From Streptomyces himalayensis subsp. himalayensis (GTDB lineage: Bacteria; Actinomycetota; Actinomycetes; Streptomycetales; Streptomycetaceae), in NCBI RefSeq assembly GCF_013778455.1, contig NZ_JACEHE010000002.1, positions 124,001 to 188,000 of the forward strand: a stretch of DNA of 64,000 nt, read 5' to 3'. The first letter of the stretch is position 1. The number at the start of each line of letters is the position of its first letter. Shown here piece by piece: positions 50,606-58,103 of the stretch. Below the pieces are notes generated by a model. That model had not been told where the DNA came from, did not search any database, and saw nothing but the letters and a program-made list of their open reading frames with translations. A program made the translations under genes and the position numbers.

Positions 50606-51609
50606 CAGGCGGCCTCAGCCGGTGCGTCATCCTGACGCGAACCGGTAACGGCGTTTTCGTCGACCGCGTGCAGCGAACGACCGTCGGCACGCTCGGTCTT
50701 CAGGGTGTCGCGCAGCATGCGGGCGTTGGCCTGCGAGACGTGCAGTGTGGTGCGGATGCGGTCCGCGGTCAGCTCCGCGTCCGTCCACCCGGCGGTGACC
50801 GTGCGCGCCTCGTTCAGCAGCTCCTCGAAGGTGCGCTGTGCCTTGCCCTTGTCCTTGGCGGGCGTCCGGCGAGGCGGGCGCCGCTTGGGCTCAGCCGGAA
50901 GTGCCGGCGGATTCTCCGGCGGGGGCGGTGCGGGGGTCTCCTGCTCGGTGGCGGGGGCGAGTTCGCCCATGCGCAGCATCACGCGCTCACGCCGGGGGGT
51001 CTTGCGACGCCAGTCACGCCCGTAGCGCTCGCGCAGGTCCGCGCGGGCCAACAGCCGCTCCCGCTCGCGGGCGAGCGCGTCGGCGTAGGAGGTGACCTCC
51101 CACAGCGTCATGCGCCGCCACAGCGCGAACGTCGACAGCGGGGCGAGCAGCCAGCGGGACCAGCGGATTTTCTCCATGCGGCGGCCGGTGGCGGCGCCGA
51201 TGCGGACGGCGTAGATGTGCGCGCCGATCTCGGAGAACACGACCCACAGCAGCGGCATCGTGCCGTGCGCGACCTTGGCCCACACACCGTGTCCGGCGGC
51301 GACGTTCAGCCCGCAGGTGACCAGGGTGAGCACCCAGGGCACGAACCGCACCCACGCCAGCGCCATATCCATGCGGATCAGCAGCAGGTTGGCGACGGTG
51401 AACACCGGGATGGCCACGTCGATACCGACCGGCAGCATCCACGGCTCACCGAAACCCCAGCGGAGCGCGGCGGCCGACACGGCGTCGAAGGAGGCGATCA
51501 GGCCCAGCGCGCCGACTCCCGCCGCGGCGAGCGCGCCGACTCCGGCGAGCCCCATCTCCGGGCGCGTCAGGGGCGGCACGGCCGGACGCTCGATGGTCTG
51601 CGTCGTCAT
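50605..51609 (-). CDS. spdB: SpdB-like membrane protein (DUF2637)
   Basis: 334 aa. Four hydrophobic segments lie in residues about 18-130, with the conserved DUF2637 patterns GLIASFDAVSAAALRWG and PVGIDVAIPVFTVANLLLI, then WSRWLLAPLSTFALWRRM. The cytoplasmic C-terminus is basic, with a helix-turn-helix-like end (TADRIRTTLHVSQANARMLRDTLK). This is the usual spread protein of Streptomyces conjugative elements, needed for intramycelial DNA transport. ATG 51609 overlaps the upstream stop. Confidence 0.85.
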   Translation of the reverse strand: MTTQTIERPAVPPLTRPEMGLAGVGALAAAGVGALGLIASFDAVSAAALRWGFGEPWMLPVGIDVAIPVFTVANLLLIRMDMALAWVRFVPWVLTLVTCGLNVAAGHGVWAKVAHGTMPLLWVVFSEIGAHIYAVRIGAATGRRMEKIRWSRWLLAPLSTFALWRRMTLWEVTSYADALARERERLLARADLRERYGRDWRRKTPRRERVMLRMGELAPATEQETPAPPPPENPPALPAEPKRRPPRRTPAKDKGKAQRTFEELLNEARTVTAGWTDAELTADRIRTTLHVSQANARMLRDTLKTERADGRSLHAVDENAVTGSRQDDAPAEAA

Positions 51610-51899
51610 GCCGCCTCTCCCTTCCGGAAGGGCCGACGGCGTCCGGCAGGGCGGATCAGCGGGGCGACGTTGAACAGCTCCGGGGCGTGGGCCTCGATCA
51701 CCTTGGCGGCGATACGGGCCACGTCGTCCGGCAGGCCGGGGTTGTCGGCGAGGATGTCGTGCGCCGCGTCCTCGCGGGCCGCGCGCTCTTCATCGGTCTC
51801 GTGCTCTTCCCCGAGCCACAGTTCAGGCGGAGTGCCAAGGGCCAGTTCGATGAAGTCGTTCGCGGTGACGGCCTGGTGATGACCGATGTAGCTACGCAT
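51606..51899 (-). CDS. hypothetical AICE protein, 97 aa
   Basis: MRSYIGHHQAVTANDFIELALGT ..., acidic in the middle (EEHETDEERAAREDAAHDILAD) and basic at the end (RPAGRRRPFRKGEAA). The stop overlaps the SpdB start by ATGA. ATG 51899 was chosen because a CAGGAG lies 6 nt upstream; the open frame starts at 51935. No domain is recognised. Confidence 0.65.
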   Translation of the reverse strand: MRSYIGHHQAVTANDFIELALGTPPELWLGEEHETDEERAAREDAAHDILADNPGLPDDVARIAAKVIEAHAPELFNVAPLIRPAGRRRPFRKGEAA

Positions 51900-51915
51900 G
51901 TCAGGCTCCTGACAG

Positions 51916-51972
51916 TGGAGGGACGGGAAGACCACCGGGGCGGGCGCAGGCTTTGGAGAGACGGCGCCCGCC
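51916..51972 (-). repeat. leader repeat B (57 bp) with GGCGGGCGC hairpin
   Basis: Second copy of the 45128-45181 element, 17 bp upstream of the 97-aa gene and 18 bp after the stop of the 122-aa gene. Confidence 0.85.
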
Positions 51973-51990
51973 CTGCGGCGGAAGGGAAAG

Positions 51991-52359
51991 TCAGACCCGG
52001 ACCCGGCGGGGCCGGTTGAAGACGTTCATCAGCCCACCGGTCACCGTGGTGAGCGAGGTGAACGAGACGAACACGACCGTGGCCCAGTTGGCGCCCAGGT
52101 CGCGGACGTAGTGGCCGTTGGCGACGGCGGCGGCGATGCCGAGCACGAGGAACAGCAGCGTGGCGAGCGCACGACCGGAGGTCATCGGCTTGAAGCCGCG
52201 GGCGACCACCTCGATGTCGGCCGGGCGCACCGGGCGCAGGATGTTGCCGTTCATCTGGAGGTCGACCACGTTCCCGGACCGGTGGGCGGCGACGCCGGCC
52301 ACCGTGCCCAGGGACTTGTCACTGCGGACGCGGACGACGTCACCGATGGCGAGCAGCAT
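51991..52359 (-). CDS. hypothetical membrane protein, first gene of the transfer unit
   Basis: 122 aa. The N-terminal half is beta-rich (DVVRVRSDKSLGTVAGVAAHRSGNVVDL), then two hydrophobic helices (ALATLLFLVLGIAAAVA and ATVVFVSFTSLTTVTGGLM). ATG 52359 has GAGGGGG 7 nt upstream. It opens the minus-strand transfer unit, divergent from the XRE regulator. Function is unknown. Confidence 0.65.
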   Translation of the reverse strand: MLLAIGDVVRVRSDKSLGTVAGVAAHRSGNVVDLQMNGNILRPVRPADIEVVARGFKPMTSGRALATLLFLVLGIAAAVANGHYVRDLGANWATVVFVSFTSLTTVTGGLMNVFNRPRRVRV

Positions 52360-53016
52360 GGAAGTTCCCCCTCGAAAGTCGTTGTGGACACCGGGGCTCC
52401 GGCTCCTCTCAACCCCGTCCGTATGGGATCGCTCAGCAGAGCTCCCGGACGGACGGGGCGAGCAACCGGCGCGGCGCTAGCCGCCGCGATTCGGTGGAAG
52501 GTGACCGGTCGTCCGCAGCACTTCGAGGTGCTCACGGACCGGGGATGGAGCGGCGCCGCCGTGCCGGTCGATCACGGCCGCGCCCATCGCTTTCGTCGAC
52601 TCACTGCCACTCCTTCAACTCGCTGAACAGGGGATACGCACTGCAAGGGGGACCTTGTCCCCACGCTCCGGCCGTTGCTCGCGGTCACCGGGCCACCTCG
52701 CCAGTACGGGCCGAAACCCTGTTCTGCCTGGCCTTTAGCGGGATTGCAGCGTCCCCGCCCTCTGCGTTCGTGCGCTCGTTCGGTTCGCTGACGCGCCCGA
52801 ACGAGAGGAACATGTATTACGTGTTCCTCATCTTGCAGAGAGGAGTTCACCCCGTCAAGCCCTTCGGCTGTTTGAGTTCTGCGAGCCCCTCGCGCTCGAT
52901 GTACCTACAGACTGGCGTCGGCGGCGGCGACGATCGACTTCGCGGATGTACAGCTCAGGTCGTCCTTGGCTACCTTGAAGTCGTACCAAGTCGTCCCAAC
53001 AAGGCGGAGGTTGGAC
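52360..53016. other. 657-bp divergent control region of the element
   Basis: No ORF with plausible start and codon use. It holds an inverted repeat CCCCGTCCG (52413-52421 with 52450-52458). The stretch 52805-52850 is AT-richer (ATGTATTACGTGTTCC). Promoters for the transfer unit and the XRE regulator are expected here. Confidence 0.5.
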
Positions 53017-53784
53017 GTGGCGAACGAGCGACTGCGCGGCGCGATAGTGGACTTGGGTCTGACGCTCGATGAGGTCGCCCAACGGCTCGGGGTCGCCGCC
53101 AAGACGGTCGAACGATGGATCAACGAGCCTGAGCGCAAGCCATATCGCCGCTTCCAGTACGCGACAGCCTCGCTTTTGAAGTGCGAAGTGTCGTACTTGT
53201 GGCCGGACGAACGCACATCAGCGGAGGTCACTGCCTCTGGCAACGCGGAGTTGGTCAGGCTCTATCCACACCGGTCCGTCGTGATGCAAACCCTCTGGAC
53301 GAACCTCTACTCCAAGGCGACTCGTCAGTTTGACCTGTTGGTGTACTCCGGGTTCTGGCTCACGGAAGACGCGTCGTTCCACCGCATCGTGAAAGAGAAG
53401 TCAGCCGACGGGGTGCCCATCCGCTTCATCCTGGGAGAGCCCGCCTCGCCGGCCGTGGCGGTGCGCGGTGAGGACGAAGGGATCGGCGCAGCGATGGCAG
53501 GCAAGATCCGGAACGCACTCATCAACTACGGCCCGCTCTTCGGCCTCCCTGGCGTGGAGTTCCGGCTGCACGGTACGACCCTCTACAACTCGATCTATCG
53601 GGCCGATGACGAGATGCTGGCGAACGGGCACCTCTATGGTGTCGGCGCCTACATGGCCCCCGTACTGCACCTGCGACGCGTGCCCGGCGGTGAGCTCTTC
53701 GACGCCTACGCTGAGAGCGTTGAGAAGGTCTGGGAATCGGCCCGTCCGATCTCTTCACCTGCCGATTGGGAAGGCACTGCCTGA
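53017..53784 (+). CDS. XRE-family regulator with a PLD-like C-terminal domain (DUF5919-like)
   Basis: 255 aa from GTG 53017, with GGAGG 6 nt upstream. The N-terminal HTH is LTLDEVAQRLGVAAKTVERWINEPERKPYRR (about residues 14-44). The C-terminal part (LLVYSGFWLTEDASFHRIV ... DGVPIRFILGEP ... YNSIYRADDEMLANGH) resembles the phospholipase-D fold without a canonical HxK motif. It may sense a small ligand and control transfer. The stop overlaps the Nudix start (TGATG), so both are co-expressed, like the pra/pif type genes of pSAM2. Confidence 0.8.
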   Translation: MANERLRGAIVDLGLTLDEVAQRLGVAAKTVERWINEPERKPYRRFQYATASLLKCEVSYLWPDERTSAEVTASGNAELVRLYPHRSVVMQTLWTNLYSKATRQFDLLVYSGFWLTEDASFHRIVKEKSADGVPIRFILGEPASPAVAVRGEDEGIGAAMAGKIRNALINYGPLFGLPGVEFRLHGTTLYNSIYRADDEMLANGHLYGVGAYMAPVLHLRRVPGGELFDAYAESVEKVWESARPISSPADWEGTA

Positions 53785-54257
53785 TGAGCCGCATCGACTA
53801 CTTCCGCGACCCGAACGCCCCTCACGCCAACTCGGTGGTGCCCTCGGTCACCGCAGTCGTCCGAGACGACGCGGGGCGGTTGCTGCTCATCCACAAGACG
53901 GACAACGACCTGTGGGCACTGCCCGGCGGTGGACACGACATCGGCGAGCGCATCGGCGACACCGTCGTCCGTGAGGTTGCGGAAGAGACCGGCATCGACG
54001 TTGAGGTAGACAGCATCGTGGGGCTCTACACCGACCCTGAACACGTGCTGGCGTACGACGACGGAGAGGTCCGGCAACAGTTCTCCATCTGCTTCCGTGC
54101 CCACCCCATCGGCGGTTCCCTGCGTACGAGCAGCGAGTCAAAAGAGGTCCGCTGGGTTGACCCAGCGGACCTTGACGGACTGGACATCCACCCGTCGATG
54201 ATGCTGCGCATCCGCCACGGTCTCGACGACTCGCGGCGAGAGCCCTACATCGGCTGA
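53784..54257 (+). CDS. Nudix hydrolase, Pif-like by context
   Basis: 157 aa. The Nudix box GGGHDIGERIGDTVVREVAEETGIDVEV (residues about 49-76) has all metal ligands. In pSAM2 the Nudix protein Pif prevents redundant transfer between cells that already carry the element; a similar role is inferred from the position beside the regulator genes. ATG 53784 overlaps the XRE stop. It ends in a 13-bp overlap with the convergent HD gene. Confidence 0.82.
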   Translation: MSRIDYFRDPNAPHANSVVPSVTAVVRDDAGRLLLIHKTDNDLWALPGGGHDIGERIGDTVVREVAEETGIDVEVDSIVGLYTDPEHVLAYDDGEVRQQFSICFRAHPIGGSLRTSSESKEVRWVDPADLDGLDIHPSMMLRIRHGLDDSRREPYIG

Positions 54258-54814
54258 CCGTCGGCAGAGACCTGCGCCAACCGGCCCTCAACACGCTTCG
54301 ACGCTCCATGGATATCGGGGGCCGCGCGCTGAATGAACCGCCCGACGATCGTGTCCGGGCCGTACCGCTGCACGATCTCGTCCAGCCGCTCGGCCGGCGT
54401 GGTCTGCGTCCCGTCGGGCGTCGTCGTCATGTCGCAGTACAGCAGGGCGTCGACCAGGTCCGGACGCTCTAGCTCGAACTCTCCCTCAAGCTCCTGCCTC
54501 AGTCCGCGCTCCTCGGCTTCCAGCAGAGCGCAAGAGTGGTGAGCCACGAGCCGAACGACCCGCTCGTCTGCCTCTTCCTGATCCCGGAGGAACCGCGCCC
54601 CGTCCAGCGGGTGAAAGCCGGTGGTGGCGATGGCCGGCGAGTACCCGATGTCATGCAGCACCGCGGCAGCTTCCAGCAACTCGGCATCGTCACCCATGAT
54701 CGGGCCCAAGGAGCGAGCGCGCTTGGCGACCCCCAGCGAGTGCGCCCACCGACGCGGGAGCGGATCGGACAGCAGCGATTCGGAGAGCGAGTACGCCCAC
54801 TCAGTCAGTCCCAT
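54245..54814 (-). CDS. HD-domain phosphohydrolase-like protein
   Basis: 189 aa. HD signature: H (WAHSLGVAKRA), HD (VLHDIGYSPA), H (AHHSCALLEAEERG) and D (LYCDMTT). It resembles small HD proteins that hydrolyse nucleotides or phosphoesters. ATG 54814 was chosen over the TTG at 54823. It starts 11 bp after the GntR stop, which implies an operon. Its function in the element is unknown. Confidence 0.8.
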   Translation of the reverse strand: MGLTEWAYSLSESLLSDPLPRRWAHSLGVAKRARSLGPIMGDDAELLEAAAVLHDIGYSPAIATTGFHPLDGARFLRDQEEADERVVRLVAHHSCALLEAEERGLRQELEGEFELERPDLVDALLYCDMTTTPDGTQTTPAERLDEIVQRYGPDTIVGRFIQRAAPDIHGASKRVEGRLAQVSADGQPM

Positions 54815-54825
54815 GGCGGCCAAGG

Positions 54826-55272
54826 CTACGGCCGTACGGTGGGAGTCGGGAGAGCGCGTACCGTACGCCCCTTGCCGTGAGCGGTGGCGAGCAGGCCGTT
54901 TCCCTCCATCTGGGCAAGGACACGGCGCACCGCGGTACGGGAGGCGCCGAACCGCTCGCAGAGTTTCGCCTCGGACGGGTACGTATCGCCCACTGAGAGG
55001 GAGTCCTCTGCGATCACGTCAGTCATCCGTTCCGCGAGAGACCGACGGTCCCCGCCCCGAGCCACGCGCCACCCGATCCCGGGGGCCGACTCGACGAGAC
55101 CGTCGGCTTCGAGAACCTTGAGGGCCCGGCGGATCGTGTTACGGCCGACGCTGTGCGACCGCATCATGTCGGCTTCCGACGGCAGGGTGTCGATGCCCTC
55201 CCCCTCTTCGATCTCGGTTCGCAGTGCCTCTGCGATGACCAGGTAGGTTCCGCGCGGACTGGCCTCCGGCAC
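54826..55272 (-). CDS. GntR-type regulator with two winged-helix domains in tandem (KorSA-like)
   Basis: 148 aa from GTG 55272, with AGGAG upstream. The first winged helix has LPSEADMMRSHSVGRNTIRRALKVLEADGLVES; the second has YPSEAKLCERFGASRTAVRRVLAQMEGNGLL. Both retain the GntR pattern PSE..L....G.SR.T(V/I)RR. There is no ligand-binding domain. One polypeptide would thus behave like a GntR dimer. KorSA of pSAM2 is a GntR repressor of transfer; a comparable role is inferred. Confidence 0.85.
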   Translation of the reverse strand: MPEASPRGTYLVIAEALRTEIEEGEGIDTLPSEADMMRSHSVGRNTIRRALKVLEADGLVESAPGIGWRVARGGDRRSLAERMTDVIAEDSLSVGDTYPSEAKLCERFGASRTAVRRVLAQMEGNGLLATAHGKGRTVRALPTPTVRP

Positions 55273-55601
55273 TTCGGCTCCTCTCTCGTCGCTCCATCGC
55301 TCGATGCCAAGGGTCCCACGGTCACGCGACAAGGCGGCGAGGCCGTCGCCGGATGGCGAGCACTCAGCCTGTCCGGGGTCCGCGAACGCCTCCGCTCCTG
55401 CGTGTCCGGCTGCGTGACAACGACCTCGTACTATGGCCCCTCACCTGCACAAATCAGGGCCCGGGCGGGGGCCACCGGGGGGCCAAACAGGGGGCCAAAC
55501 GGTGCAGCCGCACGAGGACCGTCCCGGACAGTAGTGGACAGTCCCGGAGACGAACGAGCAGGTCAGTAACCCCGAGGCAAGGTCGCAAAGGGGCCCAATC
55601 G
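55273..55601. other. right-end arm region of the element
   Basis: No ORF is seen. It contains the right 25-bp arm repeat (55477-55501) and a short direct repeat GGACAGT at 55527 and 55536, with CAGTCCCGG near 55541. It is likely part of attP when the element circularises. Confidence 0.6.
55477..55501. repeat. right copy of the 25-bp arm repeat
   Basis: Identical over 25 bp to 40741-40765 and in the same orientation, 100 bp from the attR core. It is also made of two GGGGGCCAAAC units. Confidence 0.75.
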
Positions 55602-55646
55602 CGTTCGGGACGAAGAGGTCGTGGGTTCAAATCCCGCCACCCCGAC
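55602..55646. other. attR core, 45 bp
   Basis: Perfect copy of the 3' part of tRNA-Pro. Only the anticodon stem onward is present, so it encodes no complete tRNA. Confidence 0.95.
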
Positions 55647-55656
55647 AGAGAAACAC

Positions 55657-55696
55657 CAGGTCAGGCACCTACTCACGTGAGTAGGTGCCTGACCTG
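55657..55696 (+). terminator. 40-bp perfect palindrome beyond attR, probably the original tRNA-Pro terminator
   Basis: 20-bp arms (CAGGTCAGGCACCTACTCAC) with no loop, 11 bp past the att core, then TTTC. Before insertion it would have followed the tRNA directly. Confidence 0.8.
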
Positions 55697-55706
55697 TTTC
55701 GTCTGC

Positions 55707-55723
55707 GTGTCTATCTGCGTGAC
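55707..55723 (-). promoter_or_regulatory. pSAM2-like integrase arm-type site
   Basis: The minus strand reads GTCACGCAGATAGACAC, which agrees from memory with the 17-bp arm-site consensus described for pSAM2 Int. It lies outside the intact element, between its attR and the relict integrase. Confidence 0.6.
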
Positions 55724-56386
55724 TACCGCTCCGATACCGCCTGAAGTTGCCGTCCATGACCACGGCGCCGGTCGGGATCGCGGGCCGGATCTGCTTCCGG
55801 TAGACCTCCTCGGTCACAGCCGTGCCGCAGTGGCCGACGAGACGGGAGGTCTCTTCCAGTGGGACGCCACGGTCCGAGAGCAGGGACACGAAGCTGTGGC
55901 GGAGCTCCCGGGGTGTCCAGTCGTCGGCGTTGATGCCCTCGGCGTCTTTGAGCGCCTGGCGGAAGGCCCGCCGGACATGGCTGCCTTGAGCACCGCCTCG
56001 GCCTGGGCGAAGGTGAGCGCCTTGGAGGGGCGACCCGTCTGCCCCTGCGGCACGGAGCACAGCTCCACCACGTTCGACCTTGTCCCGCGTCATGGCCCGC
56101 TTGACCGAGCGGTTCAGGCAGGAGTGGATTCCCTGGAGGGTGCGCGTGCTGAGCGTCTTGGCCTTGGCCGCGAGCCAGCGGTCCACGTCTTCCGCGCTCA
56201 GATCCCCGAAGCTTCCGGGCGCCGAGAGCCGGGATCACGTGGTTCCGGCTCAGGATCGTGCAGTTCTCAACCGTGCCGAGGTCGCGGTCCGCCAGGCCGT
56301 ACGTATGCCAGTCGTTCACGGCGTCGGCGACGGTGAAGCCCCTCGGAGCGATCGCGAGGTCCCGTGCCTGACACGCTGCTCGACCC
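55724..56386 (-). pseudogene. degenerate tyrosine integrase of an earlier element
   Basis: Pieces in several frames: RGFTVADAVNDWHTYGLADR (near 56290-56350), MDRWLAAKAKTLSTRTLQG (to 56186), GQTGRPSKALTFAQAEAVLKAA (56000-56060), then DWTPRELRHSFVSLLSDRG, LVGHCG and VYRKQIRP. At least two frameshifts (near 56210 and 56080) and a deletion near 55985 remove the region of the first catalytic Arg. It is related to but distinct from the intact Int. Its position relative to attR mirrors that of int to attL. Confidence 0.85.
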
Positions 56387-56453
56387 GACCACCCTCGGCG
56401 ACCTGCTGAGGGTGGCTTCGGCCTCCGACTACGACCGCTGGCACGAGCAGATC
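56364..56453 (+). pseudogene. fragment of a RepSA-type replication initiator, N-terminal part
   Basis: The plus strand encodes LLDPTTLGDLLRVASASDYD followed by RWHEQI, matching, from memory, the N-terminal region of RepSA-type initiators of pSAM2-like elements. The match stops abruptly near 56453. Confidence 0.6.
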
Positions 56454-56455
56454 GT

Positions 56456-56549
56456 CCCGCTGTGTCAGGCCCGCGCGGGCGGCGATCTCGCGGCGGAGCC
56501 GGTTGGTGAAGCGCTGCCACAGCTGCCCGGCGTGGTTGTTGAGGCTCAA
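56456..56549 (-). pseudogene. fragment of a RepSA-type replication initiator, internal part, inverted
   Basis: The minus strand encodes GQLWQRFTNRLRREIAARAG followed by LTQR, characteristic of the central region of RepSA-type initiators. It lies head to head with the N-terminal fragment, so part of the gene was lost and inverted. Confidence 0.6.
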
Positions 56550-56816
56550 CGGCGACCAACGCTGACAACCGTTGACGGCTCAGCCACAGGTCACAGCGTT
56601 GATCGGTCAGGCGACCGCAGGTCAGAGACCCGGCGCGTCACTTCTTCGACTACTGACCGCGGTCAACAGCGCTTGCCTCGCCCATTGAGACTCCGCCGAC
56701 CTCAGAGGGCCGCTGTCACTGAGGGGCCGATCGACCTTCGCGAATCAGGCGAGCAGTGGTTGTGCACCCGATACCTAGACAGAGCGTCGGGACGCCGGGG
56801 TGGCGCGCCTGGTGCG
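56550..56816. other. gene-free tail of the relict region
   Basis: 267 bp, less GC-rich than the rest, with no ORF or repeat I can support. It probably marks the decayed end of the older element. Confidence 0.4.
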
Positions 56817-57233
56817 TCACGCGAGGTCAGGTGCGAGTCTGGCCAGCGCCCAGATGGCCAGCAGATCGAGCACCATCACGCTGATGGACCACACGGGGTA
56901 GTACGGGATGAACATGAACTGGGTGACCAGGCTGCAGGCGCCCAGTGCCACTCCGGCGCCACGGCCCCAGCTCCTGGTGGTCAGGATCCCCACGGATGCG
57001 GCCAGCAGCGCCAGCCCGATCACCAGATGGATCCAGCCCCAGGCGGTCAGGCCGAATCGGTACTCGTACTGCGGAGGGGTGCCGAACAGAGCATCACGTG
57101 CGATGGCTGTGATGCCCAGGAGGACGCTAAGGACGCCGCTCAGCAGCAAAGCAACGCCGGCAAAGAAGGAGACGTTGGCGGCCGTCTCTCTGCTGATGCC
57201 GACCCGTCCCGTACCGCTGCGATTCTCTGCCAT
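56817..57233 (-). CDS. four-helix membrane protein (DUF7144-like)
   Basis: 138 aa from ATG 57233, with AGGAGGG 8 nt upstream. Four hydrophobic helices; patterns ALLLSGVLSVLLGITAIARDALF and GLTAWGWIHLVIGLALLAASVGIL fit the DUF7144 family of actinobacteria. Function is unknown. It marks the return to ordinary chromosomal genes after the relict elements. Confidence 0.75.
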   Translation of the reverse strand: MAENRSGTGRVGISRETAANVSFFAGVALLLSGVLSVLLGITAIARDALFGTPPQYEYRFGLTAWGWIHLVIGLALLAASVGILTTRSWGRGAGVALGACSLVTQFMFIPYYPVWSISVMVLDLLAIWALARLAPDLA

Positions 57234-58103
57234 GGCCGTCACCCTCCTGAAACAGCGCGGACATCGTCGACCACAGGACCGCCAAGGCCGCGCTCTCCTG
57301 CGATCCTCAGCCTCGCCTGGCTCTCTTCACGCTGCGACCTCAACAATCCATCCGGGTGATGCCGTGCCGACGGAGACTGCGCTCGACCGGCACACCGTGC
57401 TCTGGTGTTCCCTGCCGTGGGCGGCGGTGACGGCAATGTTGACGGCAACGGCGGCGGACGGCAGCGGCCCTCGGCGGCCCGGCACGGTGGCGTCACGGGA
57501 CGACCGGACCGGCCCACCAAGACATGCCCGCATCCTTTAAGCGCCTGGCCGCGACCCGAGCGGGGTGAGTGTCTGACTGAGTGACAACGCCGACGTACAG
57601 CGGCGAACAACCGCGCACAACTGTGGACCGGGCGTTTCTGGGAGAACTCTGGGAGAAGATCCTCGACGAGGAGATCACCCGCCAGCCCGCCCCCTCTTCC
57701 CGCAAGGTCGAACTCCGGACCACGATCCCGGGAGTCAAGGATCGGCTTGCGCCGGCCGCCCAGGCATCAGTCCCCGCAGGTAGCAGTCTCCAGTCTCCCT
57801 TCGCCCGCTGATCCCGCCGTGACACCGAGGCGAACACATCCGCCGCGAACTCGACTAACTCTGTCCGCAAGTCCTCCACTTGATGCACATGCGTCGGCCA
57901 CGGCCAACCATGCACGAGGTCGTAGGGTTGCTCGCGGCTCCCAACCAAGAATTGGCTCACGCATGAAGGCGGTGACGGGAGTCACAACACGGTGCTGTGG
58001 CCGACGTTTTGAGATCGTCGACCCGGGCGCGGCAAGAACAAGAACCGAGAACGGCAACCGTCTATCCGGGACGGACAGTGTGCGCCGGTCAGAAGGGAGC
58101 AAC
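57234..58103. other. 870-bp region without an intact gene
   Basis: Fragmented ORFs only. A plus-strand frame at 57581-57811 (TVDRAFLGELWEKILDEEIT) looks protein-like but has no known domain. A transposase scrap lies at 57787-57882. The remainder shows no codon bias of a gene. Confidence 0.5.
57787..57882 (-). pseudogene. transposase N-terminal scrap (IS701-like)
   Basis: The minus strand encodes VEDLRTELVEFAADVFASVS followed by RRDQRAKGDW, resembling the N-terminal helix and xRRDQRxxG motif of IS701-type transposases. No DDE domain or terminal repeats are visible. Confidence 0.45.

Larger units (their letters stand above)
40646..55646. mobile_element. integrative and conjugative element (AICE, RepPP type) in tRNA-Pro
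   Basis: Bounded by 45-bp perfect direct repeats that are the 3' part of tRNA-Pro (40646-40690 and 55602-55646); the excised circle would be 14,956 bp. Modules in order: int, xis, iteron region, Rep ATPase, primase-polymerase, unknown plus DpdA-like genes, spread-type membrane genes, FtsK/TraB translocase, further spread genes, then XRE, Nudix, HD and GntR genes. All recognisable enzymes look intact, so the element may still move. The single hexameric translocase suggests transfer of double-stranded DNA between mycelia, as with pSAM2. Confidence 0.93.

Noticed and set aside
52494..53072. 192-aa plus-strand ORF in the element control region
   Set aside because: No RBS, mixed composition, and it overlaps the XRE gene start in another frame; it looks like chance.
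55602..55646. Second tRNA-Pro gene
   Set aside because: Only the 3' 44 bases of the tRNA are present; acceptor 5' strand and D-arm are missing, so it is attR.
55563..55660. C-terminal extension of the relict integrase through attR (GVAGFEPTTSSSRTR)
   Set aside because: This peptide is simply the antisense translation of the tRNA-Pro 3' half, a known artefact of frames reading through att sites.
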